This document shows, in pieces, positions 10,602-21,106 of a DNA stretch of 64,000 nucleotides; position 1 is the first letter of the stretch; every line of letters begins with the position of its first letter. The DNA lies in contig CM051513.1 of the NCBI GenBank assembly GCA_028015205.1, positions 45,016,841 to 45,080,840 on the forward strand, in the 5' to 3' direction. A model generated the notes under the pieces. That model had not been told where the DNA came from and did not search any database. It saw nothing but the letters and a program-made list of their open reading frames with translations. The translations under genes were made by a program, and so were the position numbers. The stretch comes from Mytilisepta virgata. Taxonomy: Eukaryota > Mollusca > Bivalvia > Mytilida > Mytilidae.

Positions 10602-13600
10602 CTGTAAGTAAAAAAGAAAATTCACTTTGAATTAATTTTACCTTTAAACTTGGCATTCTTGAGGGAAAAAAAAAAATTGTAGTATATTATCTTGATACGT
10701 TGATAATTAAAAATAAGTGGTTTAATTAAACTTGATGATTAACAGTAAAAACATATTTTTTAAAAATGCATTTTCAGGGGAAACAACTCCACAATCATAC
10801 TTTATAAACAGACTAAATTTTCCAAAAATTTCTGAAAAATCGTACTTGTCTCACCAGCTTTTCTTAAAGTGTTCTTTCATGATTACACACAAGTGTAACA
10901 AGAGTGCACACGCTGAAATGTCTCGACTGCTTACTAACCATGATTGGTTTATTGTTGATAGTCCTAAAGATAAAGTTTCACTACAAGTATCCCATAAACT
11001 TAAAATTATCAATGATCCATGAAAATGAGGTCAAGGTCATATAAACCAAGCCAGACAGACCTATTGCTTATAGTATTAGAAAAACAGACCAAAACACAAA
11101 ACTTTAGCATTGACCAGTGAACCATGAAAATGAGGTCAAGGATAAATTTCAACTGCCAGACAGACATGTACAACTATAATTTTTAAAAATTTCCCTGTTT
11201 ACCAGGATGCTATATGAAATATCTGGGGAGAACACTGTTAGAATGGCAGCAATCTTTGATTTTCGAATATGGCACTGTTCAAACATAATTGATTATATGT
11301 CAGCTAACATACTCAAATCAGTTGTTTCTAAGTCCATCACAATGAAGGATGTAGAAGTGTTTATTAGTCCCTCAACTTTTGAAAATGTAGACTTTGGTGT
11401 GGCATTTGGTATCTGGTTGATGTCTGCAGCTTGATCTCCAATGCTAATTTCTACAACAAGAAGCAATTTTGTTGTACAAATATGTACACACAAGAATACA
11501 CTCAGCGATTGGGATTAAAAGTTTGATAATGGGCCATTTTCTAATGACATTCAGAATTTCAATGGACCATTTTTATCTGGAATGTGAAAAATGATGCATG
11601 GTTCCATCTAATCCCAATCACTGTACACTTTTTTATGAGATTATTTGTAAAGAAATCAATTTCAAAGAGGCTAAATTAATAAAAATCATTCATACTTATT
11701 TAAGAATTGAATGTTTATTTTTGTAATTTTATTGGGCCGTAAAAGTGTTGACCGACCGAAGCACATTTTGTATTCCACGCTTCATTCTAAAAATGTGCAC
11801 ACAATCAATACTTTTACAACCCTATAAAATTTCTAAAAGAAGTATTCAATTCTTATAATTACATTTTAATTCAAATACTGTAAATTCGGAAATTTTCGCG
11901 TGCACTTATTATTGCGATTCTTCTACCCAACGCAAAATTGCGAGGTTAAATTATTGCGATCGCCGCACGTATGAAAAAAAAAGTTTTATTATTGCGATCG
12001 GAGATCGGGTAAAAATTGAAAATGGAAGTTCTATTAAGTAATCGTTTTAATTAATCGGATTAAAAATATTAGAATTCAAAATGTTATTATATATATAATA
12101 GCTGTGAAAACAATACCTATACAACAAAGTGTCTACCAATTAACCTGTCTCCGGATGTCGGCAATCAATGGCCAGAAACTTATCTGAGTAAATGAAAACA
12201 AAGAGGGACAAATCTAGAATAAATCGGACATGAAATATATGGATTAAAATTGCGAGTTTATAATATTGCGATGCTAAACCGATCGCAATTTTCGCAATAA
12301 TAAAAACATCGCAATAATTTCCATATTTACAGTACTTTGAAATTACGAGTTACATCAAACTTTTTATTTGTTTTCCTTTGCACTATATTAATTATTATGA
12401 TGTCATAAGAAGCACATGTTATCATGAAGTATTTAATTTTATACGAAAATAAAATCGATATTTGTATGGCCTCGCTATTGTTGTCTGCCAATCAGAACTA
12501 TGGATTCTCATGAAACACTCATCTCATGTAATTATACATCAATGGAATATATTCACAAAATTATATTTCAGATAGATTAATAAAACAAACCAGAGTCATA
12601 GGTTGCTCCTTCAGACGCTTCACATGATCCTTTAGATGTCATTCTTTCTTCTTTAAGCTGAAGACGTCTTAACTTTTTATCTAGCAGTGTTGCTTTCAGT
12701 TGACGGCATTCTCTTTCCATATCTTTCTTTAAGTTGTATGGTACAGTGTAACTGCCTGGAGATAGGCCATGCTCTTTAAATGTCTAAAAAAATAACAAGT
12801 ATTTGGTTCACATATAATTAATGACTTAAAAATTTGTTACTACATGTATCACTATCAGTATGTATATATATCTATATGCAGTTAGAGAAACCAGGCCAGC
12901 AGGCAAGTTTAAATATGCATTTTTTTAATCCTGATATTTAAGTCTGTAATGTAATAGCTTTTTCTCAAACATCTTCAGTTGACATATAATAATCATGTTC
13001 ATCAATGGTTATACTTTTATCAATAATGTAATAGCTTTTTCTCAAACATCTTCAGTTGACATATAATAATCATGTTCATCAATGGTTATACTTTTATCAA
13101 TTATGGACTTTTGACGAGGTCAATATGTAATGTATGGACCTGTTCAGATTATATTATATATCCAAACCTCATTTCAGCTGCAAAAGCTTCTTGCCCTCTC
13201 CTTTCCATGCTCATGTTGGCAAACTCTTCACTCATTTCTCCTGCTCTTCTCTCCATGATCTTCAGGTTCTTATGTGAAATGGAGGGCAAGTTGAGTGTTG
13301 TTAGAACATTGTTCACTCTCTGGGGACCTCCTAAGGCATCTATCATGGCTAGAAAAAAAAATTAAGAATGTATGTAATCCTTACTTATAAACATTGTACT
13401 TCATAAAAAAAAATGAAGAAAAAGTATGAATATCAGAATAAAATGGGAAAATAAGGTAACAAATATTATTATTTTTTAAAACATTCATAAAAATTTAACA
13501 GAAAAAACTCCAATAGATAAGCATCTTTAATCCATCAGCATTCATATTTGAAAACAGTAACTTCTTTTATAGAACAGTCCTTAGTACTGCGAGTGGACTC

Positions 13601-14906
13601 AAAATAATCTGGTTTGTCATATCATTATGTACATTATGCAGTCAGGGGTACTACTTAAACAAGTGATTTCAGAATCACCTTTTTTAAGTGATTTTGGCAT
13701 TGAAAAATTGAAAATTTTTACAAAATCAGATACAGACTTTTTAAAATCACTGAAACGAGTAATTTGAGAAGTAAAAGTGTAAACACTTCAGGAAGTGTTT
13801 ATAACATTTTCTTGATATTTTTCCCAAAAGCTTGATTTTTTTATTGGTTAAAAGACAAGGATTCCATTTAAAAAACAACTATATACATGCAGAAATGATC
13901 TTTTACTCGATGAACCTGTCAGTTTTTACAGTTTATTTGAAATATGCATAAACTTGAAGTTGATCATTCTAAGTGTAAAGAAGACCAATCAGGTTACTTA
14001 AAATTGTTGACCTTTGTCTGATTGTAAGAGTAGTTAATGAATATTTGATCACAGAAAAATACCCAAAGGTACTTTTTAAAGCTTTAGCGCACTAACTTAC
14101 TGCCCAAGTGCATTGCTGAAATTAATATACAAGAGAAAGGGATAATTGACCTATGCATAATGTAGGCTAATTACAGAAAAAATTGTCATTTAATAGCCAA
14201 TTATTGAAATTAGCATTTGAAGATCAAGGGAAACACCAAAATCACTTAAATAGGTGATTACTAAAATTTTAAAATCAGTAAAATAGGTGATAATGAAATC
14301 ACTTGTTTAAGTCATACCCCTGACTGTTATACATGTAGGGTCGAGCAATACATGTATGTATTTGATCATTGTTGTCTAATTTAAGTTTTAAAATGTTCTT
14401 ATTTGTAAATGCAAATTACCTGCTCCAAGTTTAGTGTTTACACTGAAGCTTGGGATCCCCTTGGCCTTCGGTTTACTAGGGTCTCTATGTTGGGATCCAT
14501 AGGGAACTCGGTTCAATTCCAAACATGAGCTACACTGAACATACAAATATCCCGACAAACCACACTTCATTTCTCCTTTGAATAATTCGTTGGTTAGAAG
14601 AAGTGGACCCATATTGCACTGTTTGCAGAATTTAAGATTGTCGAATAGTACTGCCCATTCAACTAATCGTCTCCCAGAGGACCAACTGCGAGGCGTGTTG
14701 ACTTTCCTGCTCTCAACTAATCTTCCTGTGCTAGGGCAACAAATTTCACAACCAGTTGCCTCCAAGGCGCACACATGATTCCCACACTCATAATTGTGGT
14801 CGATCTCAATTGTCTCCACATGGCAAAGAGACGAAGAGACGTCAATCGGTGTAGTTTGTTTGGTAAACCGCCCTCGTCTGTCTCGGCAAGGGATCGAGTC
14901 ACCCAT
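9787..14906 (-). CDS. Mutator-like / DEDDh exonuclease fusion gene (core exon missing)
   Basis: Five minus-strand exons: 14420-14906, 13168-13348, 12591-12783, 11313-11450, 9787-10601. Exons 1-2 encode the zinc-binding start of the Mutator-like domain common in mollusc genomes; exon 3 the basic C-terminal tail of such proteins (GLSPGSYT...); exons 4-5 a DEDDh 3'-5' exonuclease. Splices 1-2, 3-4 and 4-5 join in phase (each phase 1) with GT/AG sites. Splice 2-3 does not: exon 2 ends in phase 2 while exon 3 starts in phase 0, and the ~150-250 residues expected between them are absent from the intervening 384 bp. The gene is therefore either missing a core exon here or is two neighbouring fragments. 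Nuclear nuclease/transposase-derived function is inferred from the domains. Introns carry two MITEs, an inverted repeat and a satellite piece. Confidence 0.75.
10895..11175. repeat. Satellite leader plus two ~110-145 bp monomers
   Basis: The leader AACAAGAGTGCACACGCTGA and the marks AATGAGGTCAAGGTCA at ~11024 and ~11132 show this is a short version of the 8395-9595 array. It lies in intron 4 of the exonuclease gene. Confidence 0.8.
11313..11450 (-). CDS. Exon 4: exonuclease motif I (DLET)
   Basis: Acceptor CTTCTTGTTGTAG and donor TTGA|GTATGT. The exon continues exon 3 in phase 1 (..DSEISIGDQAADINQ) and ends TSFIVMDLETTDL, which holds the first catalytic Asp and Glu of DEDD exonucleases. Confidence 0.8.
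11701..11857. repeat. Inverted-repeat element (foldback)
   Basis: Left arm TAAGAATTGAATGTTTATTT and onward pairs with the right arm ending AGTATTCAATTCTTA over ~50 bp with mismatches. The centre contains CCGAAGCACATTTTGTATTC. It lies in intron 3 of the exonuclease gene. Confidence 0.7.
11876..12334. mobile_element. MITE with TACTGTAAAT... TIRs and ATTATTGCGAT motifs
   Basis: The left end TACTGTAAATTCGGAAATTT and the right end (reverse complement TACTGTAAATATGGAAATTA) are terminal inverted repeats, with ATTATTGCGAT repeated internally on both sides. The element is 459 bp, has no coding capacity and lies in intron 3. A partial relative occurs at 28025-28070. Confidence 0.8.
12591..12783 (-). 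CDS. Exon 3: basic linker / Mutator C-terminal tail
   Basis: The acceptor TTATTTTTTTAG opens an exon reading TFKEHGLSPGSYTVPYNLKK, rich in K/R, with a likely coiled-coil (many L/K/E/R), and ending TYDS in phase 1 at G|GTTTGT. GLSPG followed by a basic run is what I recall from the end of Mutator-like proteins. Its phase 0 start does not fit exon 2. Confidence 0.65.
12948..13101. repeat. Perfect 77-bp tandem duplication
   Basis: 12948-13024 and 13025-13101 are identical by eye (AATGTAATAGCTTTTTCTCA...). It is therefore recent. It sits in intron 2, exactly where the missing Mutator-core exon would be expected. Confidence 0.9.
13168..13348 (-). CDS. Exon 2: Mutator-like domain, continuation
   Basis: The acceptor TTTTTTTTCTAG precedes CCATGATAGATGCC. 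Joined to exon 1 it reads NTKLGAAMIDALGG, then LTTLNLPSISHKNLK, matching the family pattern (NTK..., a glycine-rich turn, L-x2-L-N-(V/I/L)-P-x-(V/I)-x-(H/N)-(R/K)). It ends after GQEAFAAEM in phase 2 at AG|GTTTGG. Confidence 0.75.
13639..14326. mobile_element. Non-autonomous DNA transposon with CAGTCAGGGGTA TIRs
   Basis: The left terminus CAGTCAGGGGTACTACTTAA and the right terminus (reverse complement CAGTCAGGGGTATGACTTAA) match over ~40 bp, including ACAAGTGATTTCA. The interior (~690 bp) has no transposase frame. It occupies most of intron 1 of the exonuclease gene. Confidence 0.85.
14420..14906 (-). CDS. Exon 1: Mutator-like domain, N-terminal
   Basis: Starts at ATG 14904-14906 (MGDSIPCRDRRGRF) and ends in phase 1 at donor GCAG|GTAATT. 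It has paired cysteines (C-x2-C at residues 94-97 and C115/C125/C128) around RRLVEWAVLFDNLKFC, then FSVNTKLGA. The order, W/R-(R/K)-x-V-E near residue 80, C-x2-C, a G-(Y/L)-L-Y-(V/I)-x-C-x2-C block and x-VNTK, is typical of Mutator-like proteins annotated in molluscs and cnidarians. Confidence 0.75.
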
Positions 14907-15059
14907 CTTGTTTACCCTAATTTCTATTTCCGGATTGTCACAAAATAAACAATTTTTAGAAATAAGGAGTGTTTATTTTATTTGTAATGAAAATATACTA
15001 TATTTAAGTCTTTCTGGTATTTTGGAAATCATTCTAAAAATAATAATTATACTTTCGCT

Positions 15060-15135
15060 TACTAGGCGTAAAATACCGAGGTGTTGAGAAAATTGAGACC
15101 TCGGTAAACTCCGGAAATTTTTCCGGAACTCTTTA
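15060..15135. promoter_or_regulatory. Paired palindromes upstream of the exonuclease gene
   Basis: ACCGAGGT and ACCTCGGT form a perfect inverted repeat around a ~14-bp spacer, followed by CTCCGGAAATTTTTCCGGAA, itself palindromic and containing two CCGGAA (ETS-like) cores. They lie 160-220 bp upstream of the exon 1 ATG on the other strand. A promoter role is only suggested by position. Confidence 0.35.
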
Positions 15136-15362
15136 TTATGGGTCGGATACCTCAAATAAATTGTACGTTAAAATCCCAGTTCACAGGTAAATGGAAATAA
15201 TTTAAATTTGACGTCATTGGTCCAAACTCTCTCACCCAACTCGCATGGGTTTTCTTTATTGAAGGAATACAAATACATATTTAGCTCATGCGTCAAAAAG
15301 ACACCACCTTGTCACATTACACGACGCAAAAAGTAAGAGTACATAAAGGTATAAACCAAAAG

Positions 15363-15720
15363 GTTGATTGATTTTTCTTTGCCTAACGTCCGGTGTCAAA
15401 CATCTTAAGCATCTTCAGTTCAAGAATACATAAGACGATCATTCAGATATGGTGCTGGGACATTTTGCCTGACACTGGCAACGGATAGGTTTTTTTTATC
15501 AGGAATGGATTATTTAGTCTAGCTACTAAAGCGACCATTAGCATGTACTTTCATTTCGAAAACTACACATTACCTACTATGGGTGGGGTCACGTTTCCGT
15601 ATTGTGTCCTGACAATTTCCTAACTAGAGTGTCTTCCTTTGTGCCTCGCATAGGAATCTCTGTGATCCTTCACAGTTGCCTAGATTAACGCAAGGGAAGA
15701 ACATGATTAACGATTACCCA
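15363..15720 (+). repeat. Dispersed repeat R2, diverged copy
   Basis: GGTTGATTGATTTTTCTTTG and CCTAACGTCCGGTGTC match the R2 family start; the 3' half has GTGTCCTGACAATTTCC, GCATAGGAATCTCTG and TTCACAGTTGCC. Confidence 0.6.
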
Positions 15721-16269
15721 AAAAGGTTTTTTAAGTGAATATTGTATATTTTTTCAGGTTGTAGAATGGGCAGCATACTTTAACAAACAGAACGTGTGTA
15801 CCAAATCAGAACAAGCTAAAACAAAATTAACCGTTTTAATTTCAATGCTCAAACTGTAAAATGACGTTTGCTTTGAGCTTTGTGAATTAAATAAAATTGT
15901 GTAAAATACATCTGATTTTACTACAATTTTACTACAATATCTAAAATCTAAATCTTTGGCTACATGCAACAGAATACATTCAAATTACTTTATTGTCCTT
16001 AAACATACAGTTTGTGACAACAACAAAAAAAAAGATTAACGAATACTGAACATTACAAACACAAATAAAAAGCAAAAAGTGACTAGTCCCCTGACCTGAG
16101 TTTCAAAGACTGTTTTAAAAGGAACCGATGTTTTTTACTTGCTGGGAGGACGCTGGGTTCAACATAAAGACAAGTTTTTGGTCATCCGTTAAATTTGTGA
16201 AATTTGAATCTTCGTCAGAAAAATTTCGAAAAGTTATTTGTCGCAATGCTTAATTTAATTTACATTTTA
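15721..16269. other. AT-rich sequence without recognised features
   Basis: A minus-strand frame at 15754-15969 has no family match that I recognise. Nothing else was seen. Confidence 0.35.
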
Positions 16270-16770
16270 ACATGAATTGTTTTCAGTCTTCTATCGATTC
16301 ACATTTTTTACATAAACGTTGCTTTCTTGGTACTTTATAAAGGCTACCCTTTTCAATTTCTAAATTATGATCACTAATTCTGAACTTGGTATTAAGTTTT
16401 CGATATTCAAAATGTCCGAAGATAAATAGTATTCTTTGTTTATAAATCTTTTTAATTGTTTATATAAAAAAAATGTTATTTTCATCTAGATTATGAATTT
16501 TTGCTTCATATAAAGTATTGTAACAATCAGAAAAAGCGGTCTTGACTTCTAATTTAATTTTGTGAACATCTTTTGTATTATTAACGTTTTCTAATTTGGT
16601 TTTAGTTCTCTCTGGGACAATGTCTTCAGCATATGTATGCCATGAATATATATTTTAGGAATGCAATTCCTTACTTTGAATAAAAGCTTCTTTCAAGAGA
16701 GGATTTATGTTTTCAATATATAGTCGTGCTAGATAGGTTATGGTCTGTGTAAATATAAATTTTCCCAAAG
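16270..16770 (-). pseudogene. LINE ORF2 C-terminal fragment
   Basis: In reverse complement the segment reads AEDIVPERTKTKLEN..., then after a frame break INKEYYLSSDIL, LIPSSELVII and KVPRKQRLCKKCESIED. The tail matches the C-terminal domain of mollusc non-LTR retrotransposons (F-R-I-S-x-H-x-L-x-I-E ... P-R-x-x-R-x-C-x2-C ... E-D-E). Stops and frameshifts make it non-functional. It belongs with the RT-palm fragment at 17460-17655, the two being split by a repeat insertion. Confidence 0.65.
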
Positions 16771-17269
16771 GTGGTCGTCCTTATTTTGCCCTGACTGCTA
16801 TATTTGAGGAGCTTTTCGTAGTACACAGAATATATTTACAACAATTTTAATGGACTTTTTCAATATATGATTTATAAATGAAAAAATGTGGATCAAAATC
16901 TATGTGGATTTTTGCTGCTTTCTGTTTTGCTTTATATTGCGAAAAGTGGTGATCCATATAACAATCTTCTAAATTAAATGTGAGGATAGTTTTTACGAGT
17001 GTATCAAAAAAGATTTATGGAAACGTTTATGGGCAAATCATCTAATGACATTGTATAAGATTTTAGTGAAACATAACTTTTCTTGTCTTTTTGCTAAATC
17101 CTCCATGCTACTTCTTGCAGTCGTCAGACTTGTCTGACATGATTATTCATTGATTTGTTACAGAAATTACCAGTATTTAGCAAAATTCAAAAATAACAGA
17201 AATACTAAGGGTTCATTCCTTGTATTGCACATGGTAGATCTCCTTAGTTGAAATTTGGCTTCCTATTTC

Positions 17270-17445
17270 GGTATTTTTGGTGATGAGTACTTCTTGTTTA
17301 AAATAAGGTTGGTTTTTGGTCTTCCAAATGTTTCGGTTTTAATGCTGCTGATGAGAGGTAACTCCTTGAAATGCGTCGTATACAGCATAGTATAAATTTA
17401 CTATATCTAATATTAGTATCTTTGGATTGTTATTTTATTTTTAGA
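17270..17445 (+). repeat. Dispersed repeat R3 (contains CTGATGAG...GAAA)
   Basis: AGTACTTCTTGTTTAAAATA, TGGTCTTCCAAATGTTTCGG, CTGATGAGAGGTAACTCCTT and ACTATATCTAATATTAGTAT occur in the same order at 61150-61310, with a 3' piece at 56640-56685. The copy interrupts the LINE between its palm and C-terminal parts. Confidence 0.8.
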
Positions 17446-17459
17446 TTTCCATTATTGTT

Positions 17460-17655
17460 TAGCACAGACCCTAAAAACTTATATTCTTTGACATTTTCTA
17501 ATTTTTCATTTTTGAACAAAATTTGATTATTTTTTTAAGAAACTAAATTTTGTCTTTTTATTATTAAGGGTTAGCTGCCAATTATCACATAACTTTGAAA
17601 GTTGATTTAGCCTATTCTGAAGACCAACTTAAGATTCAGAGAGAATGAGGTCGTC
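17460..17655 (-). pseudogene. LINE reverse transcriptase palm fragment
   Basis: In reverse complement it reads DDLILSES, then VGLQNRLNQLSKLCDNWQLT and NNKKTKFSFL, the region after the YADD box of LINE reverse transcriptases (A-D-D-L-x-L-x-S, D-x-L-x2-Y-C-x-x-W-x-L-x-x-N-x-x-K-T-K). Stops follow. Same orientation as the fragment at 16270-16770. Confidence 0.65.
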
Positions 17656-17659
17656 ACCA

Positions 17660-18140
17660 GTGAAGACTCCCTATTCTTGAGTTTATTAAATTGGGGGAGC
17701 CTGGTGGCTGAAACACGCCATTTTGCGTATCTAAAACGGGAGATTTATGGAACCCGTGATAGAACAAAGCTGGCAAGTACGTCCCCAGTGGCGGATAGGC
17801 GAGATCCTCCCTTTGGGGGCTGTCAGGTCATAATACTGACCATGGGCCATAATGGGTAACATGTTTGGAGAATACCAGATTCCTGCACCTTAAAGATCTC
17901 TGTAGTTTTAGAAAAAAAGTAGGCAATTTGCTGCTACAGAAGGCTCAATAATCCGCCCCTACCCAACCATCCGTCTTTTCACAGTGACAGGCAAATGTGT
18001 TCCCCTTTGTGTCCCGTCCCTTCCCTATCCCTTCCCTATTTGAATTATGTTTGATAATTGATGAACTGGTTCTCGTCCTGAAGAAGGACGAAATATTTCC
18101 CTCTGTGCGTTAAGCAAACAACAATAAATCAATCATAAGA
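17660..18140 (-). repeat. Dispersed repeat R2, long inverted copy
   Basis: The right end in reverse complement starts TTATTGTTGTTTGCTTAACG and continues GAAATATTTCGTCCTTCTTC, the R2 start; CCTTCTGTAGCAGC and CTCTGTAGTTTTAG-type blocks follow. The 60-aa frame at 17677-17859 is inside this repeat. Confidence 0.7.
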
Positions 18141-18614
18141 CAGGACTTTAGATTGGCCCGGGTCTCAATCAATCAGCCTTGAACTTCTTCAGAAAATTGT
18201 AAAACACTTAAATGGGAGTTTTCAAGAAGACGGTGAATCATTCTGGCAGTTGCCCGTGCCTCGGTTCATGTATCTGTTCTCTCCTTGCATCACTGGTGTT
18301 TGTAGATGATGCTGCAATCTTGCATAGTTTTGGTTCTGCTTCGAGCGGGTTGGGAGCAAGGACAGTGAAATAAATACACGAACACCATTACTGCTTACCA
18401 AAACCAATCAATGCTAAAAGTAAATTAGATTCAAGTAATGAGGTACTCACCGCCATATAAAAAATATTTTGTATGATAAATTTACAATCAAAATCGCACC
18501 TTCCGTTTTTCAGAAATTCATTCAAAGTTGTGCAGGTACAGTTCAGAAAGTTTCTAACATGAAAAATTGAAGTCTTCCTGTAGATTACTCTTTCTCTTAA
18601 TAAAAATAGAATAA
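18141..18614. other. No supported gene
   Basis: Two minus-strand frames (18222-18407, 18388-18639) are open but match nothing I recognise and lack clear splice signals. Confidence 0.35.
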
Positions 18615-19592
18615 AGAATGGAAACAGGGAATGTGTCAAAGAGACAACAACCTAACCATAGAGCTCAAGGCTACCAATGGGTCTTCAACGCAGCGAGAAA
18701 ATCTCGCAGCCGGAGGCGGGCTTCAGCTGGCCCATTAACAATAATGCATACTAGTTCAGCGAGATGGACGGCACACTTAACTCCGAAACATACAAATGAA
18801 TCAAAATTAAAAAAACACACAAGACTAACAAAGTATAGAGGTTCCTGACTTAGGACAGGCGCAGATATGTGACAGGGTTAAACATGTTTGGTGAGATGTC
18901 AATCCTCGCCTATACATCTAGCCAATGTGGAATAAACAAACACACAGCGATACACACAGTAAAACTCAGTTCAAAAGATGTCCGAGTCCGAAGTTAAAAA
19001 AACGTAACAGAAGAAAATAGGCGAAATGACACTGTTCAATATATTTTAACAAAGGATTACTAGCAATTAAACTGATCGAAAGATTATGTCTTTATCATAT
19101 GGAAAATCAACCACAATCCCTCCCGTTAGGGGTTTACTATCATGTCATCATAAATTATATGAAAAGAACATAGCCCGTATCATGCCAACAACTGGTTTTA
19201 GAGTAAATATGTTTATTTCCGATGCAAAGACCCTATGAGTGAATCAATATTAATACTAAAAAACAAAAACAAAAAACAAAACAAAATGCCATCTTTAACG
19301 ACCTGACAACAGTATTTTAACTATATCCTTTATGGATAAGTCTCTTTAAAGGTTTAGTTTGCTTTTCAGGTCAATGACGACATGCTTGTGCTTTGTATAG
19401 AATACTACCATAAAAGATGGGATGGGAAATACCTGAATATATAAGATGTTTGAACGTTGATTTATACTTACGAATGATGTCCTTGTACCGATGATAAAAT
19501 TTAGTAAAAGTTTTGACAAGTTTGTGATATCGAAATCCTGATGTAATAATTACCATTGTTAGTGCTCTATTTATATTCCATCTAATACACAT
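18615..19592 (-). pseudogene. PLE-like reverse transcriptase element, 3' end
   Basis: The minus strand reads GFRYHKLVKTFTKFYHRYKD then HLIYSGISHP at 19371-19592, the C-terminal end of a reverse transcriptase family abundant in molluscs, followed by a long conserved 3' region (blocks AATGTGTCAAAGAGACAACA, CACCAATGGG-like and CTTCAGCTGGCCC on the plus strand). The RT catalytic part is missing, so the copy is truncated at its 5' side. I place the family near Penelope-like RTs from motif layout only. Confidence 0.6.
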
Positions 19593-19691
19593 TTACAATG
19601 TAAAGCAGCTAAAACTACTAATCTACTAATAGATTTTTTATTATGAGGGATTTTAATGCTTATACTACAATTTGGGGTAATTACTAACAAA

Positions 19692-21026
19692 GTGACTAGG
19701 GACACACGTTTGATCTTAAATGGCCATGATTAATATTTTGTCTGTTTTCAAGAAAAATCAATATAACAATATCAAATGAAGAAATGCTGTCTTGCAGTTA
19801 ATCATATCAATCAAGGGGGCATTTTAGGTTTGGGTTCAAACAGCAGATTTTTTAGTGTATACGTTTGAACGAAGAAAATTGTTATGTTTGGTCAAATGTT
19901 ACCTGAGCGATCCATACAGGTAAATGTACTTTCAGGTATCGGGTTTAATGTCCAGAATAGTTTTTCATACCTCGTAATATCTTACTATGTATAATTTCGT
20001 TTGGCCATTCAGCATGGAGTAGTTGGAAAGAGGAAAAATATACATAAGGAGCAAATAAAAAAAACATAGTCCATTAGGCAGACAAACAGCAGACTGCAAG
20101 CAAAATAATAGACTGGATTCTATTAAATAAAAATTTACCGATTTGGAACAAGAGCCGTAAACCATGATGCTTGATTAACTACATGTATATTATAAACTTG
20201 GTTTTTTCTCTCCTATTGTACAGAAATTTTAGTTTAGACCGACTTTGTTTTTTTTTAAATATGTGCCAATATTAATACTCTTAGTTTTAGTTAAGCGCTT
20301 TTGTATCTTAATATTCTACCATTGTATTTAAATGATTTATCATGCATTAATTCCTTCTTTAAGTTCTTAAAATCTAATTAAATACTTAACTTATTTAATC
20401 GATGCATTTTAATTATTTAGCCAAATGTATATTTTTTATTCGCCCAAATTTATATATTTTTTCTTGCCTCAAATTATATGCCGATTTGCCCAAATGTAAA
20501 ACGCCGGATCAAGATCAGTTGATAATTCTGCACAGGTTAATTGAAAACCTGCATAATTCATCTTATTCATTCTTAACTTTTATGAACTGTTCTTAATCAT
20601 TCTTGATTGACTGCAAAGAAATATATGTTGATTTCTTATGAAATCTCAGAAATTGTAAAATCATGACAATCAAGATAAAACAGGGCAGAAATAATCAAAG
20701 TACGTAGTTATTGGTGAATAATAAAGGCAAAACGATAATATTTCAAACCAGGAAACACTGTTATCGAAGGATCAGATTGGGTGTGTATACAAACATAATT
20801 TCTTCAATTTGTATCGATCTCTTATGTGGTCGAAACGTGATTACAGTTCTACTATTTATGGATCTGTTCAAAAAATCTCACATACCTTTAATACAATACC
20901 CTAGGTTTGGCCTTGAGGCATATATCTTGTTATCTTGATTCTTTTTAATCTCAGAAATATTAAATATCAAGACAGTCAAGATAAAACAAGAATGAAATGG
21001 CCGTTTAAGATCAAACTAGTTACTAG
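19692..21026. mobile_element. TIR element 1 (GTTTGATCTTAAACGGCC ends)
   Basis: The left TIR ACTAGGGACACACGTTTGAT(CTTAAATGGCC) at 19695 matches the inverted right end at 20996-21026 (AATGGCCGTTTAAGATCAAA, CTAGTTACTAGT). No transposase frame was found inside. Its right third is an inverted copy of element 2. Confidence 0.65.
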
Positions 21027-21106
21027 TGGAGGCTATCTGTGTGCGTAGTTGAGATTTCTAGATTGTGAATTCGAATTAAAAGCTCGAAAACCCTGGCAGA
21101 CCAAAC

